Below are positions 35,501 through 47,312 of a DNA stretch of 64,000 nt, one piece after another. This stretch comes from Schistosoma mansoni (Eukaryota > Platyhelminthes > Trematoda > Strigeidida > Schistosomatidae), in the NCBI RefSeq assembly GCF_000237925.1, contig NC_031496.1:8471711-8535710 (forward strand), in the 5' to 3' direction. Position numbers and translations under genes: made by a program. The stretch's first letter is position 1, and each line of letters begins with the position of its first letter. The notes below the pieces were generated by a model. That model had not been told where the DNA came from and did not search any database. It saw only the letters and a program-made list of their open reading frames with translations.

Positions 35501-38500
35501 AACAGAGATCAAAATATTGAACTAGTAACCAAAGTCTGGTGACTAACGATCCAGTAGTTAAATAAACAGCGCCAGTTAGAGATAAATCGACAGAGACAAT
35601 GCAAAAAATGATGTATCCATTGAAATTGCTATAGCCGGAAGAGTATAAAGAGAGAAAACCAATAGAAATAGAAAAAGATATCTAAATAGAAGATGAACAG
35701 ATGTATTTCAGGGAAAAATAAATGAAAAGTATCAAAACATTTACGAGTTAAAGGCATCTAAAGTATCCTAGGAATTTTATTTTTATCCATCACTTTACTG
35801 TTTGTTTATTTATTTAAAAACATAAATATTGGTACAAGGAGACACCAAATATGTATGCACCACACTTCGTCATTCGATTTGTGTGAGGGCTGTGATACTG
35901 ACCTGGTGCCCAGACCGAAGCAGGTGGTCTTCTTATGGGGCCACACCCGACCTAAAGGTCTAATCTACAAGGCAGTAGAGTAACGTAAGGAGATGCAGTC
36001 ATAAGGCAACCAGTGACCAATAATTGGTTCATATGCCATTTGTTCCCTCAGGATACCGGAGCCCATGTGCACCATTGGTTTGGAATCATGGTTTTCCAAC
36101 TCCCCTAGGTGGACTCTCCGTGTCCACCAACCCGGTTAAAGTGCTGGAAATTCATTTTTCGTCCTCTCAATTTCGTAAACAATATGCCCGCCGCAAAAAG
36201 GCTGTGAATAGGACTTCCCCGGCAGTGGTTGTATGCACGTGACCATGTGAGAGCACTTCGAGAGGGCAAGCTGACTCTCCCCACTCTCGGCTGTATCAGG
36301 GCATTTGGGGGCACTTCACTGGCAAGTATCACAAACCAATCTAAACTGTCCTAGCCTTCTTCCTGACCGAACACCACTGGCCAATATGAGCACTATCTAA
36401 TCTTCAATAAACTATCAGAAAATAAAGACTATTATGATAGTACAGACAATACTGTTATTATAAAACAAGGCCACAAAAAACATGAATTACCCTAGCATAA
36501 CGACGCAAAAAAACATAAGGATTTGGACGATGTACAGCAAAATCAATCGCTATTAGTAGACGACGCTCAGCTTCAATAAATTCTTCTTTTGTATACGCGT
36601 TGTCCGTTATGTACAAAAATTCATTCAGATGAGGCATTTGTCGTTCTTCATGTTTGCAAGCAACCATGATCGCAGCACACGCCATTAACTGAATCTCACG
36701 CCTGTAGTATTCATGAAAGAAAAAGTTGTCAACCCAACTCTATACATCAAAAAGCTGAAGAATTTTATGAAGAATCAACAAATATGGCATTTACTTGAAA
36801 ATACAGGACATATTTATGTAGACATAATAACGAATGCGACCAAAGCAATTAGATTAGATATATATGCTCAATCAACCACTTATAACAAACGTAAGAACTT
36901 ACTACAACGACGTACCTGACCGCATTCTTACACATTAGAACAGTGGGGTAAATTATCAAGATGAGGATCGGAGTGGTGAAAACGGTAGTATCAGCGATAG
37001 TAAAATAGATTTGAGAATGAATTGGCGGAATAATCCGACAACTGAATCTCTTCGTAGGAGGTCAATCGAGGAAGATTTAGAGAAAGAACGACTTATCTAA
37101 GAATGACAATTACAGAGTTGGGTAGAAACGGAGATAGTGAACATCCCTGGGTATCACTGAAGGTTGCTAATTCATACTAGTTTGTTATAAGCTTGCAAAA
37201 GCAAAAAACTAAACAGTAGGTTCTTGAAATAGTTTTCAACTACTATTGATAATTATGGTAAGATTTACGTTGAACAGGGTTTTAAACATGAAATCAAATG
37301 AGAATATGTAGTTACTTAGACAATAATTTGGAGCACAGAATGAGCACACAAACTTGACACGACAACGCAAAAAAAAAACATAAAATAACAATTACGTCAA
37401 CTAGTTGAAACAGTAAATCCGTGGGCTCAGATTTTATTTTGTTAATATTCTTAGGGAGTTTGCTTGCGAACCAACAATAAAACCTATTCGAATCAAACCA
37501 ATCCAATGTAAATCCTCTAACGTAGGATCTTAATGTTTTTTTCACTAAACTATTCATTCTTTGACTAGTATGAATGATTGAATGAAGTTAATGAGTCAAA
37601 CAATATCAATGGACTAAAAGGTCATCTGTTGTGCAGATTAGCAACATGATTTTTGTTTAAGGACGCTAATTATTCGAAAGTTATAATGTAACACTGAGAA
37701 CTAAAAACACGTTTAGATGGGAAGTTGATACGTTTTTACACAATTTAGCGATAACTAAACTTCACGAGAAATCTAAAAACTGTTGTCAACAAAATCATTT
37801 TTTTAGTAATAAATGGAATATAGGCAGAAAAAATTACCGAGCAAGTGGTGGACCACGATCTAAAAACGCATATAAAAGACCCCAAGCCAAATGTATTGTT
37901 TCATGATTCAATGCGAAATTTTCTTGAACCTCGACTAACCAATCGGCTAGTGTTGTTAACATATCAGCATTGAGATTAGGTTGTTTACCAGCAGCCAAAA
38001 AATCATTCACTTGAAAATCTTCCTAAAATATAATAAATAAACAAATGCACTTAACATTGTGATTAACCAGAAGAAATAACAGTTGAAAATGTTATCTGGT
38101 GCCCAAGCGGCTATTCAAAGGCAGAATATTAATTACTGACTGATTAGAATTATGAAAGTGTATTATACTGTTACAGTAAATCAGCAAATAATAACACTGA
38201 TTAGGAATCTCTGTATATAGAATCTTACTTTTGCTTCCCTTGTTTGTTCATAGGCCATTATCCCAACAATATAGTCTGTAGCTTCCATCATACGATCAAC
38301 CGGGGAGCGATCCAAGGCTGAAATAGCGAAATCCGCTCTTCTGCATTCTGCTAAAAGTTCTTCCAACTGAACACGATCAGCAAATGCAGCTCGAACAATA
38401 TCGCAAGCCAGCTGTGAAAAAATACAATGAAGTCAGTCATAAAATGTTTACCAAACAAAAATCAATTTCCTCTCGTTACAGTAAGACCCTAACTAATATT

Positions 38501-41500
38501 GATTTATAACTGAAATTAAACATCATTGAAACTGGGTGAATGTAACATAAATGTTTCAGAGTAAAATAATATCGATTGTTTCTAAAGTATGACGGTTGGA
38601 ATATTTTGATCAGTTTATTGAGCTTCATTTATGTATAGCGAAAATTACAGACATTTAAAAATCGTTAGACAAATCCATGTGTTGCATAGAAAAACTACGC
38701 ATAATACTAACCTTTGATTCAAATGGTCGTCTATCATCATCTGAATCTTCCTCAACGCAAGATATCTCCACCTGAGAAGTTGAATCAGATTCGTCATAAC
38801 GAGGCCGTTTCGATATTGATACTTGTTCGGAATTCGATGATTTACAGCACAAAAGTGATTGTGTTAACGATTTGGATGTAAGTTTGGATTCCACAACAGT
38901 CGATTCAGTGTTTATGCTGTCATAACCACTATCTGCACTTGATGTTGAGTTCAAATCACTATGGCCCAATGCAGTTGAAATTACCGATGAGTATTTAGCT
39001 TCTGTGTTTAACAACTTCCCATTTTTGTGGACTAGTAAAGTTTCGGAAATAAAAACAAACCAGATTAAGTCGACAACTTCACAACATATGGACTAGCAAT
39101 AAATTACTGAATATTAGAAAAAAACTCCTTGAACAAATTGGATGAGTGTATGCTTCAATAAATAATACTTTAGGGATTGCAGCTTTTGGTTAACTCTTTA
39201 TTTACTGTAAGGTATTCTAGTTGTAAAATTCACTTCCCAGATGGGTCAGACAACCTCATCTGTTTAAAAGAACATCCTATGATCATGTTAGTGATTTAGA
39301 GAAACACAAAACATGACTTTTTAGTATTGTAGCTTATATTAGGATTTAGCAGAAAGTCAGCTATTGTAAATATCAATGTGGATGAACATTAGTGTTTGGA
39401 TAAAATATTAACATACGATTTTCAAGAAAATGGATATGGTGAGAAGAAACAACTATTTATTTGAACACATACACATTAATACAAGAGGGCACCAAGTACA
39501 TACGTGCAATACAATGAGGTTGAGAAGAGATAGAGAATGTGAAGTGAGTATAATAAGAAGAACAACAACAAACAGAAATTAGCGTATGAGTGAAAATACA
39601 GCCAGCAATTCTTTGAGTTAAAGCTACGTTTACCTTTACGAAGAAAGTAAAATAAAGTTACAGCAGGATCGCCACTGGTTTTTATTTTGAGCCATATTTG
39701 ATAACATCTCTAGACAGTGTTGCACCATCTCTAGGACCCCAACCAACGAGTCGTGAAGGAACGACAGAAGCTAGTCCTTTACATATTTCTTGCATACCAT
39801 GACACCATATCATACACTGACCACCTCTATGCTTATGCAACCGGTCCGAGTCGGCAAATAATGCACGGCGTGGAATTCTCTGGGACGACATTTGTAAGAC
39901 ACTGAAGTCGATTTTCAAAGATAGTGACATCAATTGGATTATCGTCGCTGTGCCCTAACGCACGATGCCAAACCACCGCATTACTAACACGGTGTTGTCA
40001 CTGGGTGTCAACAATTCTTCGGAGACAACGATGATCAAAAACAGAGTCGTCTAACACTCTCAATTCGGAGAGGTCAGGTTTCCGAAGCATATAGCAAAAC
40101 TGCTCTCACTGACGCGTTGTAGATCCGGTCTTCTACAACCAGACTAACATCACGAAGGCGTCAAATATGGCCCATATCGGCATAAACCTTTCTGGCTTTC
40201 ACTGTACGTGGATTTATCTCATAACTCACGCCACCACCAGCACTTATGCAGCTACCCAGACACACGAACTTCTCGACTTCTACCTGCTCACTACCCAGAG
40301 TGAGTACAGGTTCAGGGTCCTGCCAGTCTTGTAAATGTACTTTGCACTTTGAAGGTACAAAGCACACACCATACCTATGGACACTAATCGCCAACTGACT
40401 AAGTGGGGATTGCATGACTTGGGTACCATCACACAGTAAGACAATATCGTCCATATAGACAAGGTTGGAAAGTGTGTCTCCGGGCAACAGATCAATACCA
40501 CCTTTACCTACACTCGTCAGAGCTGTTTCCAGAACGTCATCGATGGCAAAGTTGGAGAGGAATAGTGAGATTGATCAACCCTGCCTATCCTCATTACTTG
40601 AATGGAACAGTGGAGAGGTGCTTGTACGCTCCCACTCTGTCTGAGGAGTTAGTATTCAGGGCCATCAATATGTTAATTAACTTCTCAGGCGCGCCCTTCT
40701 ACAACAGATTATCCTGGAGAAGTCCTGTCCAACGAATCGGAGGCTGCCCAAAATGCAAGAAACTCTACGATTGTTAGCCTGCAATAAGTATGATGATGTT
40801 CTAACATTTGGCGGAGGGTGAAGGTATGAACAATATATCAACGATCAGAACGAAAACCAGCCTGCTCCTCGTGAGTCAATCTTTTCTAGGTTCTGAACAA
40901 TCTACGAAGTATGACGGAAACCAATAGTTTAGAGGCAGACTTATCCTCCGATAGTTGTTACAGAAACGAAGTGAACCTTTTTAAAAGATAAGGACAACGA
41001 TCGACTCATTCCATAATGTTGAGACACTCTTTAATCACCAGACCTTTGTAGACAACTCAGTCGGTTCTTTGACCTGAAAGTCGTCATCACCTTTAAAAAG
41101 AGGCCGGAGGCAAATCACCTGGGCTTGATGATTTGCAGCGCTTCAAGAGCTAGGTGGGTAAGTCATCACAGGCCTTGGGGGGTAGGACAGTTTTCTCGAT
41201 TTTTCTGGAGCAGCAGACCAGTTGAGCTGATCCTCGGAGAACTGTCTATCGTCCAAGACGTCGATAGATGTTGGTGATTGGCATCCGTCATCTTCACAGA
41301 TTGTTTTACTCACACCACTGACTTGGATGAGTCGAAAGAGCTTCCGGCTTTTACCAAATGCAGCTGATGCTTCCAACTCATTAGCACACTCTGACCACTA
41401 GGTCTCTCGATCCCCACAGAACGCTGACAAACACTACTTGAAGTTACCAATTCCAATGACAATTTCCCATAAGCTCTGACTCAACCAATAGTGTTTGAAA

Positions 41501-44289
41501 AGTGAGCCTATACGGGGTTAATACACCTACACTAAGCCTTAATCTATCCTCAGTGAATGTTAGAAAGATTAGTTAGCCACAAAATGAACCCTGAGTACAA
41601 TTTGGAAAGAAATGAAACATTTCCTGATATAACCGAAAATCTCTTTGAGGATGCCAATTACTCAAACGTATTTTTAGCGACGAAATCGTTATATGAAGTG
41701 TACTTAGCAGTTTAAATTTATTTAGAATGGTATTGGATAGACTTTAACAAACAACCAGAGTTTGCACCCTGAGATAATTGAACTTCCGATTATGTACGAA
41801 AATCTGAATAAGAATTTGAGAAAATTTGTGTTCACTAACATATCCTTACCACATAATATTCAATACCTCGAAGCTTATTTCTTAGGGAAACGAACTACTT
41901 TACTGTCATAGTAAAAAAACTAACTGTACTGGGATTGCAGATAGGATTAATCGCTGTTGAAAATTGGCATGACTGCTAACATACTGTTGCTTGCATTTAC
42001 TGGCTTGACGATTGTCAATGGTAAACTAAGTATTGTTCCTATTTCAGCCCCCAAATGCCCTGGTACGGCCGACAATGGGGAGAGTTCGCCCTCCCTCTCC
42101 AAATGCTCTCACATGGCCACGTGTATATAGCCTCTGCCACACAAGTCCTACTCACTGCCTTCTCGCACCAGGGTGTTGTTTACAAAATTGAGAGGACGAA
42201 AAGCGAATGTCTGGCGCTTTAACCGGACTGGTGGACACGGAAAGTCCACCTAAGGGAGTTGGAAAACCATGATTCCAAACCAATGGTGCACATGGGCTCC
42301 AGTATCCTGAAGGAACAAATGGCGTATGAATTAGTCGTCGGTCACCGGCTACCATGGGACTGCATCTCCTTACGACGCTTCACTGCCTTGTGGATCAGAT
42401 CTTTGGGTCAAAGGCTCGGGGTGTGGCCCCCTAAGAAAACCACCTGCTTCGGTTTGGGAACCCGGGCAGTATCACAGCCCTCACACCAATCAAATGAGAT
42501 TTGTGCGGCGCATATGTATCCGGTGCCCCCTTGTACCAATATTTATGTGTTTAAATAATAATAATAAGTATGATATATTCGCAAAAGCCTACAAAATATT
42601 AGAATACTATTGACTTCTGTGTGCAGAAAGGTGGTGATTCGAATGACCACGTGTACGTTTCAGATTAATTACTGAATACCACTCTTTCTCCCATTACAGA
42701 GATTTATCTTGTTTTCAGGGATTAAAAACTTGGGAGTCTTCTCAGTTGTGTGGTAGCCGCTGACGAGAGATTAATGCAAGTCAGTTATCAAGGGAAGATA
42801 TGACGAGGAACATCTTCAGCTATTTCCCCACACCATGTAAGCAGAGTGGGAGGCAGTCATTCGTTTACTAGTCGTTTGTTGTTTTAGACGACCTATACAA
42901 ATGACGAGTTAAAAACTACTGTTTTACATTATCTCAGATTAGAGGGAGTTTACATCTAGTTCCTGATTATTAAAGACCAGAAACGAAAAATGACCGGTGG
43001 TCTGATATATATAGTGAAAGGTGGTTTTAGGAAAACCCGAGACTTGATTTCCGAAGTAGTACCAGGACAATGCAGAGGTGGGTTATTATTTAAAACACTT
43101 GCATTCCAACCAGTTGGTGGCATGATTGAACCCAACTTCACCTATTTCGGTAGCCATGAGACACCAGTATTTTGTAGCTGAATACATGAAACTTATGCTT
43201 ACCAAACGAGTTGTTTCAAAAGACTGAGTCAAGAAACACTTCATTTACGAATCGATGGGTAAAAGTGGTACTTAGAATAAGCAAAGATGGGCATGAAAGG
43301 GTCACAGTGACAGTAGTAATTGTTAGTTTCGATACTACTCCAAACAATTGATAATGTGGTTTTTCGAAGCTCTTAATTGTTTTCAGGACGTTACATTGAC
43401 AACTTCTATTTTGATGAAACTACAATTAGCACTTCACGGCCAGAAGCGTGTTGATAAAGACTACGATTGGACTCACCAGTATGTTACTTAGTAATTACTC
43501 TCATCTACCATAAAAGCACAGAACGAAAATCAGAAAGCATCCCACTATTTGGTTTTTCAGACGCCCTACATAACATGGTCAATAAGATAACACTGAGTAG
43601 TTAGGAACCATCATGTAATAGGTTGTAGGCTCATAACATACACAAATCCTTCCCATTTATATTTACGATTACTTTATCCAAATTAAGTTGAACACTGTGG
43701 CACGAAGATGTAATTGCCGCCAGGGTTATCTAAGAAATGTCCATGAAAAAGAAATAACATGCGTCCACAAACAATCTGATAAAGCCGTATGCATCACCGA
43801 GTCTTATTCTTGACTGAGGATGATACAATGAGAAGTGACTTTATGAATTAGTAATCCACTTTCCATGACCTCAAAAATTTAGATGAATTTGTTTCTAAAA
43901 AAATTTTGACGTGTTTTTGAACACGTGATAAGGGTGAGTCATAAATTCACAAACTGAAATATTTGAACACTACTCAAGAATGGCAGTTGTACATGATACT
44001 ATATGCACGTCCTCGTTGTAAGACGTATTAACCCATAACTTGACCCCGTAAACAACTTACTTAGATTGAAGTGAGAGCCGATACATGTCTCACGTGCCAA
44101 ATCGTCCTAGTACAACATATTGTTAAGAAATGTGAAATTTACCCGTTGTCTATTTGTTAAGTTTCCCAGAACAGTGCGGTCACCCAGAGGCCTTTTCGTT
44201 TCATACATTGCACTACATTTTTGAATCACATTCCCTTGGTTATGAGAGTTTTCTGACTGGCGATAGCTGTTTCGACGATCCAGATCCAT
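32520..44289 (-). CDS. Cyclin B3-like protein (about seven exons)
   Basis: B3-type cyclins activate CDK1 or CDK2 in mitosis and meiosis. Exons on the minus strand: 44289-44143 (tentative first exon; KRPLGDRTVLGNLTN), 39031 or 39014-38712, 38411-38229, 38022-37838, 36701-36491, 35326-34902 and 33039-32520. Phases agree from exon 2 onward; with the 39014 start the total is 657 residues. Cyclin box N half: LADWLVEVQENFALNHETIH, LMACAAIMVACKHEERQMPH, LNEFLYITDNAY and FLRRYAR, closest to B3 cyclins. C half: FLLEAGMHSHTISLKRESRK and AAAVLWLARVV in one exon, then WPPILEHITGYKEANL only in the next, about 150 residues later. The N-terminal part has an acidic Ser-rich region (SDEDSDD-like) after SKRPRYD. 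The last codons sit at a possible donor (CAAG/GTAAAT), so a further exon cannot be excluded. Introns carry LINE and repeat insertions. Confidence 0.85.
35808..36330 (-). repeat. ~500-bp dispersed repeat, copy 2
   Basis: It lies in the cyclin intron between 36491 and 35326. Same family as 17093-17515 and 42040-42557. On the minus strand it runs from cccccaaatgccctga-like sequence near 36310 to the tail accaatatttatgtttttaa at 35808. Confidence 0.85.
39451..41400 (-). mobile_element. Decayed RTE-like LINE in cyclin intron
   Basis: This is a third LINE family. Minus-strand blocks in order: ASAAFGKSRKLFRLIQVSGV (41370), EEQAGFRSDR (40880), FTLRQMLEH (40820), LFLSNFAIDDVLETALTSVG (40580-40520), catalytic VYMDDIVLLCDG (40450; YMDD where the other LINEs have YADD), FVPSKCKVHLQDWQDPEP (40350), VCLGSCISAGGGVSYEINPR (40260), SQRIPRRALFADSD (39890) and LVGWGPRDGAT (39740). 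Stops and frame changes are scattered through it and the endonuclease half is missing. Its end at 39451-39500 (minus: tgccctcttgtattaatgtg, then tgttcaaataa) resembles the tail of the ~500-bp repeat. Confidence 0.85.
41465..41525 (-). repeat. Small RTE scrap
   Basis: Cccataagctctgactcaac followed by aatagtgtttgaaaagtgag matches the antisense of the [17 protein letters not shown] coding block (compare 7225-7290 in RTE copy 2). About 60 bases only. Confidence 0.6.
41526..42039. other. Cyclin intron 1, nothing recognised
   Basis: AT-rich, without a supported feature. Confidence 0.35.
42040..42557 (+). repeat. ~500-bp dispersed repeat, copy 3 (most complete)
   Basis: Plus strand, from cccccaaatgccctggtacg to accaatatttatgtgtttaa followed by ATAATAATA. 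It is the longest of the three copies and includes ccgacaatggggagag and aggagatgcagtcc-type blocks (reverse orientation at 36000). Short frames exist on both strands but none is conserved in the three copies. The simple-repeat 3' tail and the tail shared with the LINE at 39451 suggest a non-autonomous retroelement. Confidence 0.85.
43387..43478 (+). CDS. Possible exon, protein not recognised
   Basis: An open 92-base block follows TTTTCAG and precedes the donor GTATGTT. It reads DVTLTTSILMKLQLALHGQ and then KRVDKDYDWTH. The composition is coding-like with no low complexity. I do not recognise the protein. It lies in intron 1 of the cyclin on the other strand. A link to the other + strand blocks at 44.4-49.4 kb is possible but the phases do not connect simply. 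Confidence 0.35.
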
Positions 44290-44371
44290 AACATACACTG
44301 ATGTCCCAACAAATTAATATGGGAGATTAAATGAACAAAATAGGGTTTTAAAACACTTTTCTTTACTAAAG

Positions 44372-44475
44372 TGTTAGACTCTTGGGATTTTAAAAACCTG
44401 ATTGGGTATAAAATGAAGGTGAAACCTTATCGCAACATGGTTGCCGCAGCTGATCTACGAATCTCTAAACCGGCG
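44372..44475 (+). CDS. Possible exon, protein not recognised
   Basis: An open block between a TTTCTTTACTAAAG acceptor and a GTAAAT donor. It encodes LDSWDFKNLIGYKMKVKPY and RNMVAAADLRISKPA. It starts 83 bases from the tentative first ATG of the cyclin on the other strand, so a shared divergent promoter is conceivable. Family unknown. Confidence 0.35.
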
Positions 44476-46712
44476 GTAAATTTACAATTGTGCTATTCCG
44501 AGTCAACTAAACAAACTATATTATTAGAAACAATAGATCTAACACTCTTTCTCTAAGCTGTTAAAACGATGTCCGAAGACGTTTAGAGCTTGGTTTGTGT
44601 TCGAATATAATTTAAAATGCCCTACTCAATCATCTAATGGATTTCAAATCAAGAACGGTTACACACTACGTTTCAAATTCTAGAAAGTCCAAGCGTATCA
44701 AAGGACTGAGGACAGAATCGAAGATTTGCCTGTTTAGCAAGCTTCCATTTCTAATATTATTTGATAAGTTGTGCCCCAATGTAGGAATTTGTCTATGAGA
44801 AAGCAGGAAAAAGTTCTAGCCTATTCACGTACACTTCATTTTGTGTATGTGTGAATTTACTAACCACTCTAACTTACATGAAAAAGTGTCTTTCCTGTTT
44901 TCGACTATGTTCCTATTTACTTATGCTTTTATTTACATGCTCATTTGATTATATACTTTCAATCACGTGTCACAGCTCACACATTTCTCTTACTAACTTA
45001 AATTTTAGTTATTTAAACCGCTCATTGACTCTTTTGTTTGTGAACATGAGCTTCCTGGACATTATCCATTCATTCACATAAATTTGTATTTAATTTTATT
45101 CGCTCCGTGTGTTTGGTGGTCTTCCGATTTGTGCTGTACGGTATTGAACTTAAGTCGTGGCTTCTTATTGTCTTCTGAAATTTATACACCGTGGGGAGTT
45201 GTTCAGCCACGGTGCCAGAAAGACTGAAGTATGAAGTAAAGGAACTATCTGAAAGATACTTCGTAGTATGGCTATATATTCTTTCACTTCTGTCACGTTT
45301 TAGTCGAAATTATGTATATTTATTACGTAAAAATGTATACCTTTACTGGACACTGTCGCATTACCGCACGTAATATGTTACTTAATGATAAAAATTAAAC
45401 CTTCAGCAACAGACTTTCACAAAATGGCTAGGTTATCTCCACCTTCTAAACTTCGTTTACATATGCGGTTACCATGTTTAATAATATTTTTATCCAGTTT
45501 TTTTTACCAAAGTTGCCTCACAAGTTAACAAGTGATTCAACTTTCTTAGTACTTCAATGTCATGTCGTTTTCGTTTTCGGCTTTTGATGTACAGTAAATG
45601 TTTGAAAACTTCCATCTAACCTGAAGACTTCTTCACAAAACTAACTATAGTCTCTGTATATGTTTATACTTACGAAGTGTGATATGGAAATTATTCTTCT
45701 AAATGAACGTTCTACATGGTTGTTAGCATCAATAACAACGATGTTGTTTTGCCATAACACTATACCAGATACCTGGACCAGTGTAATTATTTGACTCCGA
45801 TGTTGTGCTTTGTGTATTTTACTCAAAGCAGGCTGTGCAAGTAAACGTCAAACTTAAAAAATAAGCGGGGAGCTTTTTTCTGTCATTGCTCTAAGTCAAA
45901 TCACGCAACTTATCATAATGCGATGATTTAGTACTTGTGGTGTTGAGAATACAAAAATGCTATTGGTTTGAACTATATGAAGCAGCATTAGCTAATTTCA
46001 ACGCTATAACGACTCCTCAACATCGTAGAAGCTAAGTTAAAACGATTTTTTAACACCATATATGGTTACTGAGACCTAAAAACCGTTAAATCTGTTCGAT
46101 TCAGTTGATTAAATATATAAACGAACTTAGTCGATCGACTGACCTATGTGACTGTCCAACGTTTCTATTCGGTTGTTACCTAATAGTTGATTTTTATACA
46201 TATATCAGCTATCCAAATACTTGATGATTAAGAACCTGTCCAGCTTAATTAATGATCTGGTGATTCAATCATTCGTATGAATTATCAGTTTGTGCGGTAG
46301 AGGGAATTTCCAGTAGTTTAACCGACACTGTCTCACCTACTTAACAATGACAGAGTTTGGCAAAAACACCATCGACATGAGTCCAGAGTGGCAAACCTAG
46401 GTTTCTTGTTCTCTCTTTCATATTGTTCGACTCAGCAATAAAACTACTAAGCAGCACTCGCGCTTTATCATTTTGTAAAGAAAACCTCATCTCGTCACCT
46501 AGGCTTTTGATTCGTTGTTAACTTCCCTTACTGATTATAAGGACATTCATCAGTTTTAAAATCCTTCATCTATTGTCTTAAGCAGATAACTGTCTCTACT
46601 CCGCTGGTGACGGCTTCTCAATAGAACCCAAGTAAATCCACGCTGAAGTTAATCACTAGTGAGCATATGATTACCAGAATGCGGTTGGGGTTATACATTA
46701 ACACCTTTGGAT

Positions 46713-46905
46713 GTCGGCTCAGTGGTCTATATGTTAAGTGGTCGCGCACGGGACCAAAAGTCCTGGGTTTCGAGTCCAGAGTACCGGATCGTGGATGTGC
46801 ATTGCTAAGGAGTAACATACTAGTACGAAAAACTGTCCAATCCTTCCAGTTTTCCTATGGTGGTTTAGCTTAGATCGACTCATGATTTCTATAACTGAAA
46901 CATAA
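46713..46905 (+). mobile_element. tRNA-derived SINE with decayed hammerhead
   Basis: Ggctcagtggtctatatgtt (tRNA-like head) is followed by the B box GGTTTCGAGTCC (near 46768). Next comes ctaaggagtaacatactagt then acgaaaaactgtcc, which has the order and spacing of a hammerhead core (CTGANGAG, stem II, GAAAC) but with changed core bases. It ends near gatttctataactgaaac. It resembles Sm-alpha in plan but not in sequence, so it is probably a related SINE family. The ribozyme looks inactive. Confidence 0.55.
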
Positions 46906-47266
46906 ATATAAGAAGGACTCAACACTTACGAACAGGAAGCTGTCAACGACGATAACTACCTTTCAACTTTAGGTTGATGACGGCACAGTCACCAACGTCG
47001 GTTGGTCATTTACTTATCCTAATATCAATGTATCAACATTAACCTCACCAGAATACCTACGTTACTTATCTGAAAAAATGCTGGTCGAATCCTGATGCTA
47101 TTTATTTCAATACGACTTATCTGGGCACTAAAAGTTGTATTATTTCATATTAAAACAACCCGTACGTAATCTTTAAGCACATCGACAAATGTATAATTCT
47201 CAGGTTTATTATGATTTTCCATTTTTTGATTAGTCACTTTGACCTCCTTTCGATTTATCCATCAGA

Positions 47267-47312
47267 TTTTGAATGTTCCAAGGATTCTTACCCACTTTTT
47301 ATCAAACTTCGG
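47267..47312 (+). CDS. Possible short exon, protein not recognised
   Basis: A 46-base block after TTTATCCATCAG and before GTGAGC, encoding ILNVPRILTHFLSNF. Good splice consensus on both sides. Partner exons are uncertain. Confidence 0.35.

Noticed and set aside
36024-36332. Opposing 72-75 codon frames in the ~500-bp repeat
   Set aside because: Not conserved in the three copies; the repeat is non-coding.
40472-40777. 101-codon plus-strand frame
   Set aside because: It is the antisense of the decayed LINE reverse transcriptase at 39451-41400.
42990-43181. 61-63 codon frames on both strands near 43.0-43.2 kb
   Set aside because: Overlapping frames on opposite strands without splice signals or homology that fit a chain; too weak to call.
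46713-46790. Functional tRNA gene
   Set aside because: Only a tRNA-like head with B box; no acceptor stem, and followed by SINE body.
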